From Meconema thalassinum (taxonomy: Eukaryota > Arthropoda > Insecta > Orthoptera > Tettigoniidae), in contig OX336395.1 in the NCBI GenBank assembly GCA_946902985.2, positions 291,023,065 to 291,087,064 of the forward strand: 64,000 nt of DNA, written 5' to 3'. Every line of letters starts with the position of its first letter. The first letter of the stretch is position 1. The notes under the pieces are model-generated. The model saw only the letters and a list, made by a program, of their open reading frames with translations, searched no databases and was not told the origin of the DNA. Of the stretch, positions 1 to 10,181 are shown one piece after another. The position numbers and the translations under genes are program-made.

Positions 1-1550
1 GAGGGAGAGAGGAGATAAGCGGCAGATTAACCGTGACCAGCACACGAAGGACGGTCGCCATAGCGGCAGCATGTACAGGGACCGTGTGCGGCCGAGGACC
101 ATTCTGAGGGGGACAGGAGATGAGCGGCACATTAACCGTGACCAGCACACGAAGGACGGTCGCCATAGCGGCAGCAAGGACAGGGACCGTGTGCGGCCGA
201 GGACCATTCTGAGGGAGAGAGGAGGTGAGCGGCAGATTAACCGTGACCAGCACACGAAGGACGGTCGCCATAGCGGCAGCAAGTACAGGGACCGTGTGCG
301 GCCGAGGACCATTCTGAGGGAGAGAGGAGGTGAGCGGCAGATTAACCGTGATCAGCACAAGAAGGACGGACGTCATAGCGGCAGCAAGTACAGGGACCGT
401 GTGCGGCCGAGGACCATTCTGAGGGAGAGAGGAGGTGAGCGGCAGATTAACCGTGACCAGCACACGAAGGACGGACGTCATAGCGGCAGCAAGTACAGGG
501 ACCGTGTGCAGCCGAGGACCATTCTGAGGGAGAGAGGAGATAAGCGGCAGTTTAACCGTGACCAGCACACGAAGGACGGTCGTCATAGCGGCAGCAAGTA
601 CAGGGACCGTGTGCGGCCGAGGACCATTCTGAGGGAGAGAGGAGATAAGCGGCAGATTAACCATGACCAGCACAAGAAGGACGGACGTCATAGCGGCAGC
701 AAGTACAGGGACCGTGTGCGGCCGAGGACCATTCTGAGGGAGACAGGAGGTGAGCGGCAGATTAACCATGATCAGCACAAGAAGGACGGACGTCATAGCG
801 GCAGCAAGTACAGGGACCGTGTGCGGCCGAGGACCATTCTGAGGGAGAGAGGAGGTGAGCGGCAGATTAACCGTGATCAGCACACGAAGGACGGTCGCCA
901 TAGCGGCAGCAAGTACAGGGACCGTGTGCGGCCAAGGACCATTCTGAGGGAGAGAGGAGGTGAGCGGAAGATTAACCATGACCAGCACAAGAAGGACGGA
1001 CGTCATAGCGGCAGCAAGTACAGGGACCGTGTGCGGCCGAGGACCATTCTGAGGGAGAGAGGAGATAAGCGGCAGATTAACCATGACCAGCACAAGAAGG
1101 ACGGTCGCCATAGCGGCAGCAAGTACAGGGACCGTGTGCGGCCGAGGACCATTCTGAGGGAGAGAGGAGGTGAGCGGCAGATTAACCGTGACCAGCACAC
1201 GAAGGACGGACGTCATAGCGGCAGCAAGTACAGGGACCGTGTGCGGCCGAGGACCATTCTGAGGGAGAGAGGAGATAAGCGGCAGATTAACCGTGACCAG
1301 CACACGAAGGACGGACGTCATAGCGGCAGCAAGTACAGGGACCGTGTGCGGCCGAGGACCATTCTGAGGGAGAGAGGAGATAAGCGGCAGATTAACCGTG
1401 ACCAGCACACGAAGGACGGACGTCATAGCGGCAGCAAGTACAGGGACCGTGTGCGGCCGAGGACCATTCTGAGGGAGAGAGGAGGTGAGCGGCAGATTAA
1501 CCGTGACCAGCACACGAAGGACGGACGCCAAAGTGGCAGCAAGGATGGTG
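1..1550. repeat. 105-bp tandem minisatellite array, about 14.8 units
   Basis: A 105-bp unit repeats head to tail from the left window edge to about 1550, so the true left end is unseen. Units differ at a few recurring sites: GGT-GAG versus GAT-AAG, CGT versus CAT, ACG versus AAG, and GGTCGC versus GGACGT. Some variants travel together; CAT is always accompanied by AAG. Two adjacent units near the right end look identical, as expected from unequal exchange or conversion. The last unit decays into unique sequence after about 1545. The period is a multiple of three, so one plus-strand frame stays open across the array. Confidence 0.95.
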
Positions 1551-1561
1551 TATGTAGTTGA
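71..1561 (+). CDS. Repetitive open frame over the 105-bp array (coding status uncertain)
   Basis: I do not recognise this protein. The frame encodes a 35-residue repeat, very rich in Arg, Asp, His and Lys, with a core like RDRVRPRTILRERGGERQIN. It ends at a TGA just after the array. The frame is in fact open from base 2, so the ATG at 71 may be an accident of one unit (ATG in place of AAG). Across about 15 units no substitution has made a stop, and both synonymous and replacement differences occur. There is no signal peptide, membrane segment or known domain. It could be a fragment of a low-complexity basic protein, or simply a satellite whose unit happens to be open. The lack of intron, promoter or neighbouring exon evidence keeps confidence low. 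Confidence 0.25.
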   Translation: MYRDRVRPRTILRGTGDERHINRDQHTKDGRHSGSKDRDRVRPRTILRERGGERQINRDQHTKDGRHSGSKYRDRVRPRTILRERGGERQINRDQHKKDGRHSGSKYRDRVRPRTILRERGGERQINRDQHTKDGRHSGSKYRDRVQPRTILRERGDKRQFNRDQHTKDGRHSGSKYRDRVRPRTILRERGDKRQINHDQHKKDGRHSGSKYRDRVRPRTILRETGGERQINHDQHKKDGRHSGSKYRDRVRPRTILRERGGERQINRDQHTKDGRHSGSKYRDRVRPRTILRERGGERKINHDQHKKDGRHSGSKYRDRVRPRTILRERGDKRQINHDQHKKDGRHSGSKYRDRVRPRTILRERGGERQINRDQHTKDGRHSGSKYRDRVRPRTILRERGDKRQINRDQHTKDGRHSGSKYRDRVRPRTILRERGDKRQINRDQHTKDGRHSGSKYRDRVRPRTILRERGGERQINRDQHTKDGRQSGSKDGVCS

Positions 1562-1644
1562 TACGTACCCAAGTTATAGGGGCTCTAATGGCCGCCGTCA
1601 CCAAATAGGTCAGACTCTGGTCTCAAATGGCTTTGCATATTATT

Positions 1645-1896
1645 ATAACTTTATATGATATGGAACGGTAAATCAATGGGTAATGCACGCACCTGTTATT
1701 GTGTAATATTATAGCAACCTTTAATCGAACTTGACTTATTAGCAACATGTATATAATGGAGATTGATTGTAACACACAACAAAAGATTAAGTAATTATAA
1801 GTACACGCAAAACCAAAGAACATATCTCAGTCTCAATGTACAGGCGACACCAACTCCACCTACATCAATATTATGAAACCATTGATGGTCATGACA
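1645..1896 (-). repeat. Probable 3' LTR of the Gypsy element, truncated
   Basis: On the minus strand this begins TGTCATGACC directly after a purine-rich tract and runs to about 1645, next to the minisatellite. Nearly the same sequence recurs at about 17800-18042, also beginning TGTC, as expected of LTR copies. The terminal U5 part appears to be missing here: a TGGACATGTT motif lies at the 3' side of the 17.8-kb copy and just before the primer-binding site at 12.48 kb, but not here. Calling it an LTR is an inference from position, the TG start and repetition. Confidence 0.55.
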
Positions 1897-1909
1897 TTCA
1901 CCCCCACTT
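1897..1909 (-). other. Polypurine tract of the Gypsy element
   Basis: The minus strand reads AAGTGGGGGTGAA immediately before the TG that opens the putative 3' LTR. This is the normal position for the plus-strand primer of an LTR retrotransposon. Confidence 0.5.
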
Positions 1910-2035
1910 ACAGAGAAAACACAACAGACTGAAAGTTTACATCACATAATCCCTAAACCAGATGGGTGGACGTCTGGTTCTCTGTGATGGATCCCGTGGA
2001 GGGTCCGGTGTTACTTCAGGGACTGGTTGAGGATT

Positions 2036-3808
2036 CTAATCATTCAGATGTTCTGCTTCTGGTTGATTTATCACTGAAGGGATCCTTGGGATGCTGAATG
2101 ACTGACTGGGACCAAACGTTACAGTCTTTTTAGTTTTGGGAACCAGTGTTGTCCTCAGTTGGTTCACATGTCTTTTGAATGTTCTTCCTGAGTCCAATAC
2201 GACCAGGTAATGGAGTTTACCAAGTTTTTTTCTGGACTTCCCCAAACTGCCTAACGTATTTGTTGTTGATGAAAAATCGGGCCTGTATTCTCTCCCCCGC
2301 TTGAAACGAACGTGCTGGTTTATCAGCAAGTTTTGATGCTTGAGGTCGATATGGAAAAATTGCATTCAAGCGGATCCGTAGTGTCCGGTTCAAATACAAC
2401 TCAGCTGGTGAGTAACCACAAGCAAGTGGTGTTGCACGGTAACGGAACAGAATTTTCTGTATCTTATCCTGGATTGATGCACGGTCGTTCGAAACAGCTT
2501 TCAAGCTGTGCTTCAAGGCCTGTACATTGCGTTCTGCAAGGCTGTTTGTAGCTGGATGTCCTGGTGTAATGAACTTTTGAAACATTCCATTGACTGTACA
2601 GTAAGTATGGAATTCCTCGCTCTGGAAAATTGAGGCGTTGTCTGAGACAATAACTTGCGGGTATCCATGTGCGGAAAAAATAGTTTCCAGCAGAGAAATT
2701 GTTGTAGATGTAGGGGATGCGTGTTTGGAAATCTTAACTTCAGCCCACTTAGACTTTGCATCCACACACAACAGAAAATAGGAGTCTTCATATGGACCTG
2801 CATAATCGATATGAACCCTTTCCCAATTATCTTCAGGAGGATTCCATGGATGTACAGGAACTTTAGGAGGATTCGATTGGGTTAGGGCACAGTTTTCACA
2901 CCCCTTGACAAATCTATCAATGTCACGATCAATGCCGGGCCAATAGACATACCGGCGAGCAAGCTGTTTCATTTTGGTAATGCCTAGATGTGTTTCATGA
3001 AGTTCATTAATTATGCTGGAACGCAGGGTGCCTAGGATCACAACCCTGTCCTTTCGAAAAAAATATACCATCTAGCAATGTAAATTCAGAGTCTTCTGCT
3101 TTGTTACCAAGATTGTGAAGAATTTTGCTGAGTTCTGGATCTTTCTGGGTTTCATCTTTGATTGTCGAAGATGTTATTTTGTCACTTGAAATCTGGAATA
3201 TCACTTGAGCGTATAGCTGATTTACTTCCTCACCAAGAAGCTCATCAACTGAAGTTATGGATTTCTGAATTGGGGCTCGGGACAAACAATCGACGTTCTG
3301 GTTTTCTTTTCCTCTTTTAAATTGTACAGCGTAATCAAAACCAGAAAGAAAAGAAGCGTATCTGAGCAGGCGGGCAGATGTCATCTGAGGTAATGCCCTA
3401 TGGTGGTGAAAAATCTTGGATAATGGCTCGTTGTCGGTTATTAGCAATATGTTTGCCAACCAAATAGTTGTAGAAATGGGTCACACCAAATACGATGGCA
3501 AGTGCTTCACGGTCTAGCTGACTGTAATTTCTTTCTGAGACAGTGAGTGAGTGCGAAGCATAGCATGTGGGTTTTTCAACTCCCCAATAGTATGGCTCAA
3601 TACAGCAGCTATTCCTGTTGGGCTTGCGTCAGTTGTCAAAACAAGAGGGAAACTGGTATCAAACGGCGTAAGTGTTCTCTCACTGCAAAGTTCAGCTGTT
3701 AACTTCCAAAATGCTGACTCGCAATTTGATGTCTATGCCCAACGTTCGCCTTTCCGTAACAGACATCGAAAAGGATACGAAATAGTCGAAAAAACTGGGA
3801 TGAATCGG
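2036..3808 (-). pseudogene. Gypsy Pol, 3' half: RT end, RNase H and integrase
   Basis: The RNase H region is recognisable by an ITDNEPL stretch and a C-terminal CLSRAP motif near 3280-3460. The integrase at 2217-3071 shows the HLGITK and YVYWPGID region of the zinc-binding domain with a downstream C-x2-C. A core with HIDYAGP, VSDNA and NSLAERNVQ follows, giving the DDE acidic residues. The frames at 3007-3459 and 2217-3071 overlap out of frame, so there is at least one frameshift, and the stretch upstream of 3460 has in-frame stops. The tail at 2036-2365 is a third frame. In a live element this would integrate cDNA into host DNA; here it is broken. Confidence 0.8.
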
Positions 3809-3819
3809 GAATAATAGGT
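3809..3819. repeat. Target-site duplication of the I-type LINE, 3' side
   Basis: GAATAATAGGT here is repeated exactly at 10171-10181. The two copies bracket the LINE, and the Gypsy Pol sequence resumes directly outside each copy. Confidence 0.85.
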
Positions 3820-3895
3820 TAGTTAGTTAGTTAGTTATTGTTGTTTTAAGGGGCGGAACTACGAGGTCATCTGCCCCTCTTAACACAGATTAAAG
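3820..3895 (-). other. LINE 3' terminus: stem-loop and TAAC-type tail
   Basis: On the minus strand a GGGGCAGATGACC arm pairs with a GCCCCTTAA arm about 20 bases on, followed by CAACAATAACTAACTAAC at the insertion edge. A closely related stem-loop ends the repeats at about 15281 and 60640. This is probably the signal its own reverse transcriptase recognises. Confidence 0.6.
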
Positions 3896-4093
3896 AATAC
3901 AAATTTTGAATTGGATTTAAAATTTTGAGGTGGACATCCAAATTTAAAAAGACCAAAAATTAATAAAACAAAAACAAACAATTAAATTAAAAAAAAAAAA
4001 AAAAAATTATAAACATAAACAAAAATTACGGAAAAAACAAAACATTATCATTCAAAAACGAACAAGTCGTTGAGTCAAAGTTCACTGGAAAAT

Positions 4094-7000
4094 TTAGATT
4101 GCTGGCCCTAACCCACTCTCACTTATAAAGCGGATAACGCGATCAGCAGCCACCGCGTCATCGGCTAATATAAGTTTGAGTGTCGTCTGCAAACCAAGGT
4201 TTCTTCGTAAGTCAGCAAGATCCACACACTCGGTGAAAATGTGGGCCACGGTGAAAACGGCTCCACAGGTACAAAGTGGGGGGTCTTCCCTTCTCATTAG
4301 GTACGAGTGGGTGGATCTTGTATGACCTATCCTTAGCCTACACAAAATGACGGACTCTCTCCGGGCCCGGAAGGAGCTCCGCCAAACGCGAGTAGTTCCC
4401 TTGATCGCTCTCAGTTTACTGGGCAGTGGGTCAGCTAGCCACTGACTCTCCCAAAAAGCCAGAACTTGTAGGCGTAACTGAGAGCGAATATCTCTAGCGG
4501 GTACCTCCATTGGTCGAGGTGGTAGTGATACCGCCTCTTTTGCAGCTTGATCTGCTAACTCATTTCCCGCAATTCCCATGTGGCTTGGAAGCCACAGAAA
4601 GGTGATTCGAGTGTCAGCGTGGCACAGCCCGGCTAGTAGGTCGTGGATTCGCTGCACTAGGGGGTGTTGCGGGAAACATGTAGCAATTGACTGCAACGAA
4701 CTCAAAGAGTCGGTACACACGAGAAAGTGGATTCGAGCATCCTGTAGTGCAAACTGCAGAGCTTCATAGATGGCAACGAGCTCCGCAGTAAACACACTAC
4801 AGGCCTCAGGCAAAGAGATCTTGGTATTTGCACCATCAATAACGTAAGCACAACCCACCCTCTCGTCCACCTTCGAACCATCCGTGTATAGAATGCCAGC
4901 GTCCGGAAATTGGTGAACTATGCTGTGGAACTGCCTCCGGTAAACGGAGGCATCCGTGTTCACCTTAGGACCTCGGTGCAGATCTAACCGAATTTCCGGA
5001 CGCGGGACTTGCCACGGAGGCACCTCGCTAGATGTCCGGATCATACAGGGACCTACAGCCACTCCTATTTCGGTACACGAGCTATCAAGTCTAATACCAA
5101 CCGGCCGAGTGGCACGAGGCCGGTTGGCGTACCCCTGGTGGTTTTGGGTACCGAAGAGAGCTTGATAGGTCGGGTGTTGCGGCATTTGACGCACATTGGC
5201 AGCATATGCTAACAGCATATGTTGGCGTCTATAATTTAAAGGTGGAACACCCGATTCGGCGAGTAGGCTGGGTATCGGGCTGGTCCGGAAGGCACCGGTA
5301 GCCAGCCTAACGCCACTATGGTGGATACTGTCCAGCATTTTCAAGGTTGCCGGCCTTGCTGAACCGTATGCCGCAGAACCATAGTCTAGCCGGGACAGGA
5401 CGAGGGCTTGGTAGAACCGTAGCAGCACCGCACGGTCAGCCCCCCACGTAGTGCCACTAAGAAACCTGAGAATGTTCAGTTTCCTGAGACATGTCATTTT
5501 CAATTGCCGTATATGGTGCTGCCACGTTAACTTGCTGTCAAAATGGAGCCCCAGGAAGCGATAAGTGTCAACCACCGGCAACGCAGCATCCCTGAGATGT
5601 AGTTCAGGGTGTAAATGTAGCCTCCGTAGCCGACAAAAATGGACGACGGAGGTTTTCGCTGCTGAAAAACGAAAACCCCGGTCGTGAGCCCACCTGTCGA
5701 CCCGGTTGATGGCTAGCTGCAATTGCCGTTCCACGACTGCCATACTTCCAGAGCTGTAATGCAGAGCTAAATCATCTACATACAGCGATGGAACTACCGC
5801 GGACCCGGCGGCGGCAACAATGCCATTAATGGCAATCGCGAACAAGGTGACACTCAGCACTGAACCCTGAGGAACTCCATTTTCTTGGGTATAGTACTGC
5901 GATAATGTCCTACCGACCCTTACACGGAAGAGTCGGACGGACATGAAATTCGCAATGAAAGTCGGTAAGTTACCACGGAGTCCCCACTTGTGAAGGGTGG
6001 AAAGGATCCCGTAGCGCCATGTGGTGTCGTAGGCTTTCTCGAGGTCAAAGAAAACCGTGACTAGGTGCTGCTTCCGGAAAAAAAAGCCTCCTGTATGGCG
6101 CTCTCAAGTCGCACCAGATGGTCAGTGGTGGACCTATGAGAGCGAAATCCACATTGGTACTCAGACAGAAGACCTTTATCCTCCAAGAACCACACCAGTC
6201 GACGGTTCACCATCTTTTCGAGCAGCTTACATAGGCCATTTGTCAAACAAATGGGCCTATAGCTGCTTACAAACTTGGGATTCTTTCCAGCCTTAGGAAT
6301 CGGTATCACGATCCCCTCTCGCCATTGAGATGGAAACTCCCCTTCAATCCATATACGATTGAAGAGGAGCAACAGTTTTTTTATACTGGAATCGCACAGA
6401 TGTTTTAACATTTGATTATGTATGTTATCCGGTCCAGGAGCCGTATCCCTGCACAGTGCAAGCGCACTGCGCAGTTCCCATTCAGAGAATGGTACATTAT
6501 AGGACTCCGAAGCAGCAGTGGCAAAGGACAAGGGGTGAGTCTCTGCCTCCCGCTTCAGAGTCAGAAACGTAGGATCGTAACTCCCGGAGCAGGATACATC
6601 GGAGAAGTGCGAGCCAATGCTGTTGGCAATGGCGAGATGGTCCGTGATGATGTCTCCATTGATGGACACTCCGGGTATCGACAGTGATGTCGGGAGTCCG
6701 GAGATCCGACGAAGCTTAGTCCACACTTGAGATGAAGGAGTATGCGCCGTCATGGACGACACATACTTTTCCCACGTCGTTTTCTTACTCTCCCGAATCA
6801 GATATCGGGCTCTAGCACGCATCCTTCTGAAGGTGATAAGGTTGGCCATAGTGTTTTGCCTCCGATAGCATTTGAAAGCACGTCGACGATCTTTAATGGC
6901 TGCTGCAATCTCGGCTGTCCACCAAGGGACAAGCTTCCGGCGTGAGTTGCCGGACGAGGAAGGTATTGTTTCCTCAGCAGCAGCCAAAATACCATTCGTT

Positions 7001-7770
7001 ATGTGAATGGTATGATCGTCGACACTCTCAAAGGTATCTTCGGCAAACACCGCGCGTGCCGTGAAAGTTGGCCAATCAGCCCGACGGAGAAGCCATCGAC
7101 TTGGTAACTCGATGGCTCTCTGGTTCGGAAGAGTAACGATAATTGGAAAATGGTCACCATTACAAAGGTCATCGTGTACACCCCACTGTAGCAGGGGAAC
7201 CAGCGCACGACTGCACAGGGTAATATCGATACTTGAATAAGTACCGTGTGCAATAGAGAAGTGCGTAGGTTCCCCTGTGTTCAACAGGCACAGGTCCAGC
7301 CGCCTGATCAGCCTCTCAAAATCTCTCCCTTTACCGCTAGTGGTAGCGGAGCCCCAGATGGTGTTGTGGGCATTAACATCTCCCAGAAGGAGAAAAGGAG
7401 GGGGGAGCTGAGAGACTAGATCCACCAGCTGGTCGTAATCCGGCTGAGAATCAGGCGGGATGTACACGTTACATACTGTTGCCATTACTGGCAACGAAGT
7501 ACGAACTGCAACTGCCTCTAGCTGAGTACGCAACGGCACCTCTTCACTAAAGAGGCTAGAGTGGACGAGAGTGCAGACGCCACCAGCGGCCACAGCTCCG
7601 TCCACCCGGTCTCTAGAGAAGAGTTTGAAGTGACGCATTGTTGTCTCATGTCCAGGACGAAACCTGGATTCCTGAAGACAGACAATGGTTGCCGAAAACG
7701 AAGATATTAATTGTCGTAACTCAGCGAGATGAACAGAATAGCTATTACAGTTCCATTGTAATAGTGCCAT
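4094..7770 (-). pseudogene. LINE ORF2: AP endonuclease, reverse transcriptase, RNase H
   Basis: Translation starts at the ATG ending at 7770. The endonuclease has an LQWNC start, CLQESRF, LLGDVNAHN and a GDHFP end. The reverse transcriptase has SSYRPICLTN, CGFR and, downstream, the YVDD catalytic box near 5780. RNase H follows with ILYTDGS, FTAELVAIYEAL, CTDSLSSL and WLPSHMGIAGNELAD. A C-rich CTCGAVF-H-C motif sits at the end. The frame breaks once, near 6075-6082, where the plus strand has a run of eight A. A one-base change in that run reconnects the two halves, so it is either a recent mutation or a sequence error. The enzyme would nick target DNA and copy the element's RNA there. Confidence 0.85.
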
Positions 7771-7798
7771 GGTGTGGACTTAAGTAGAAGTTGGTCTT

Positions 7799-9760
7799 CT
7801 ACTTATGCTTGACCGTTTGCCACCCTTCCCCATCTCTAGTTGGAGATGATGGGGCAGGAGAGCACACCTCAATCTCCACATCTCCGTCCGAAGACGAAGA
7901 AAATGGAGCGGGCGCTCTCTTGGGTTGCGCGCGGTCGTCGTCGGACCTCACGAGTCTCGCTCTTGGGGAAGAGCGAGAGCGGTGTCGAGGGACTTTCTCC
8001 CGGTCCGAAGACTGGGTGTCTGTCCCCGACACGCCCCGAAGAGATTTCTTCTTGGATCGGCGCCGACGTGTGTTTGGGGAAGTAGATGGTCCCTTCCCCA
8101 CAGACGCCGGGTCCTTATAAAACAAGGTCGCTCCTGCTGGCACCGCTCCACTGGTAGTGGTGGGAGCGGGATGGTCAGCAGATACGTGAGCAGCCCTGCC
8201 TTTAGGAGAGGAAGAGAAACGGCGCTGAACCGTTCCCCTCTCCTCCGCCGATCTATTTTCTTTTCTATAGGGGAGTTCCTCCATACGGACGGGCTTGGTT
8301 TCAGCAGGCTTCGCCCCCTTGGTGGTAGTGGGAGCAGAAAGGCCAGCAGAGACAGTAGCCACCCCGTCAGCAGGAGGACGAGAGAGACGGCGACGAACCA
8401 TCTCCCTCTTCTCCCCTATATTTTTCGTATTAGGTGGGCTGGAAGAAGGACCAGCCCTGGTCGGCAAAGTCTTCTTTCCCCCTTTAGCTGGGGAAGACTT
8501 GTTCGCCGACCGTTTCGGAGAAGAAGAGGACTTCTTCTCCGAATTCGCCGGTTTAGGTGTTAAAACCGGCGCCTTCTTAACCGTGGCCGAAGAAGGTTTT
8601 GGGACCTCCTTCGGGCTGACAGTGCTCGCTGGTACAGCGAGGGGAGATTTCAAACTCGTACTAAAAGAGGACATCGAGGGTACTGCACTGGAAACTTTAA
8701 CGGCAGGGGTGATTGAGGGCGTCGCTGCAGCTGCAAACGATACCCGAAATTCGGGGGCATTCATATCACGGTACCACTTGCGAGCGTCGTGATATGAAAG
8801 CCTGTCAAGAGTCCTGATTTCCTGGATCTTGGCTTCCATAATGAATTCAGGGCACTGTTTTGACCGTGGCGAGTGACTTCCTTGGCAGTTGGGACATATC
8901 GGGGGAGGCGTACACCTCTCGTCACCCTCATGTGTCCCCTTGCCACACTCTCTACATACGGCCTTCGCAGTACACCTGGCGGAAACATGCCCGAATCTCT
9001 GGCACTGGTAGCAGCGCATAGGTGGAGGGATGTACGGTCGCACATCGCAGTTGTACGATGTGACCTTCACCTGCTTAGGTACAACATCACCTTCAAAATG
9101 GAGAATAAAAGCGCCGGTATCGACGCTCCTTTCCCCAATCTTTCGGGTGATGCGCCTAATCTTTGTGACGCCTCTCTTCCCCAGATCCCGCAACAGTTCA
9201 GCATCGCTATTCAAAATGAGGTCACGATGGAAAATAACTCCACGGACCTCATTCAGCGTTTCGTGCTTTGTGATCTTAACGGGGATTTCGCCGAATTGCG
9301 TGCATTCCAGCAACGCTTCGGTTTGCTGCCGGCTAACGGTATGCAGCAAGAGCTGCCCGTTCCGGAGCTTGGAAATCCCGTTAAGATCACCAAATTTCCC
9401 CTCGATTTCCTCAGCGAAAATGATCGATTTTACGAGCTTGAAATCATCCCCGTCAGTCCTGGTAGCTACCAGGTAGCGAGGTGATCTGTCTGTCGCAAAT
9501 CGATGGTTAAAGGCTTCATCCCAAGGCGTATACACCTTGGGATTAGCTCGACACTCCAGAGACGGCTTTTTAAGGGTGCCACCCTGTACAGGTGTCCGTG
9601 ATCGCTTTGATGGCATCCCGGACGAAATCCTCCCCGAATACTGCCCACTCCGAACGGGGGCTATCACTGTGGGCGCCACCCAGCCAAGGCAATACCTACC
9701 TGGCATAGCAGATATTGCCCGGGGTCCCAGTGCCTCGAACAGGCACTTCCCCCTCGGCAT
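7799..9760 (-). CDS. LINE ORF1 nucleic-acid-binding protein with three CCHC knuckles
   Basis: The open frame is 653 codons, but the likelier start is the internal methionine at 9616 (MPSKRSRTP), because the first 48 codons are proline- and glycine-rich leader. A conserved RRM-like region precedes three consecutive zinc knuckles at roughly residues 250-305: CYQCQRFGHVSARC, CRECGKGTHEGDERC and CPNCQGSHSPRSKQC. The C-terminal half is low-complexity Ser, Pro, Lys and Arg, with repeated RRR(L/F)S-type motifs. Such ORF1 proteins coat the LINE RNA and act as chaperones. The stop lies 28 bases before the ORF2 ATG, so ORF2 probably depends on reinitiation. The frame is uninterrupted. Confidence 0.85.
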   Translation of the reverse strand: MPRGKCLFEALGPRAISAMPGRYCLGWVAPTVIAPVRSGQYSGRISSGMPSKRSRTPVQGGTLKKPSLECRANPKVYTPWDEAFNHRFATDRSPRYLVATRTDGDDFKLVKSIIFAEEIEGKFGDLNGISKLRNGQLLLHTVSRQQTEALLECTQFGEIPVKITKHETLNEVRGVIFHRDLILNSDAELLRDLGKRGVTKIRRITRKIGERSVDTGAFILHFEGDVVPKQVKVTSYNCDVRPYIPPPMRCYQCQRFGHVSARCTAKAVCRECGKGTHEGDERCTPPPICPNCQGSHSPRSKQCPEFIMEAKIQEIRTLDRLSYHDARKWYRDMNAPEFRVSFAAAATPSITPAVKVSSAVPSMSSFSTSLKSPLAVPASTVSPKEVPKPSSATVKKAPVLTPKPANSEKKSSSSPKRSANKSSPAKGGKKTLPTRAGPSSSPPNTKNIGEKREMVRRRLSRPPADGVATVSAGLSAPTTTKGAKPAETKPVRMEELPYRKENRSAEERGTVQRRFSSSPKGRAAHVSADHPAPTTTSGAVPAGATLFYKDPASVGKGPSTSPNTRRRRSKKKSLRGVSGTDTQSSDREKVPRHRSRSSPRARLVRSDDDRAQPKRAPAPFSSSSDGDVEIEVCSPAPSSPTRDGEGWQTVKHK

Positions 9761-10170
9761 GCACAGGATTTATTCAGCTCCAGTATTCGGCCATGCAGGG
9801 ACCTTCGTTGTAAGGCGGATACTACTGTAGGGTACATGGCGCACCCACCTGACGGGATGGGGCATACCGTCTAGGCTTTCTGGCCAGATGGCCAAGCTGG
9901 TGGCCCTTCCCCTAACAGCATGCATGTTTGTTTCTATTGGTCAAACCAGAGCTGGGACCAGAAAACCAAAATCGACCTTTATAAGGCCCCCTCTAAGTCG
10001 CCTTTTACGACAGGCAGGGGATACCGTGGATGAATTCTGCCCTCCCCATCCACAGGGGGTCAGAACAAATCAAAACTGGCAAGTTATTCGGCCATGTCGG
10101 CCCTATTAGTCGCCTCCTACGACAGGCAGGGCATACCGTGGGTGTATTCTAACCCGCACCCACACGGGGT
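9761..10170 (-). promoter_or_regulatory. LINE 5' untranslated region with two related hairpin modules
   Basis: Two imperfect copies of an 80-90 base module lie at about 9985-10066 and 10083-10170. On the minus strand each contains a G-rich arm, a complementary C-rich arm (GTGGGTG with CACCCAC in the outer copy), then GTCGTAGGAGGCGAC or GTCGTAAAAGGCGAC. This last part can form a small stem, and CTAATAGGG-like bases follow it. This leader motif recurs in arthropod LINEs as I recall them. It probably contains the internal promoter, and doubling it may reflect repeated 5' acquisition. Confidence 0.6.
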
Positions 10171-10181
10171 GAATAATAGGT
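10171..10181. repeat. Target-site duplication of the I-type LINE, 5' side
   Basis: Exact second copy of GAATAATAGGT, matching 3809-3819. Gypsy reverse transcriptase coding resumes to the right. Confidence 0.85.

Larger units (their letters stand above)
3820..10170 (-). mobile_element. I-clade-like non-LTR retrotransposon (LINE), near full length
   Basis: This 6.35-kb element is inserted in the Gypsy pol gene and flanked by an exact 11-bp duplication. On the minus strand it has a 5' leader with two related hairpin modules (9985-10166), ORF1 with three CCHC knuckles, a 28-bp gap, and ORF2 with AP endonuclease, reverse transcriptase and RNase H. A 3' stem-loop and a short TAAC-type repeat tail follow. 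RNase H after RT, together with a CCHC ORF1, fits the I/R1 group of insect LINEs. Only one single-base frame break separates the two ORF2 pieces, so the insertion is probably young. Confidence 0.9.

Noticed and set aside
1..1550. CRISPR-like array
   Set aside because: The repeat is continuous with no unique spacers, the unit is 105 bp, and the context is animal DNA.
8295..9484. Plus-strand frames of 148 to 212 codons across the LINE ORF1
   Set aside because: They are antisense shadows of the GC-rich ORF1, which has three clear zinc knuckles.
10083..10170. HDV-like ribozyme at the LINE 5' end
   Set aside because: The first two arms pair directly into one hairpin, leaving no room for the nested double-pseudoknot order that I would need to see.
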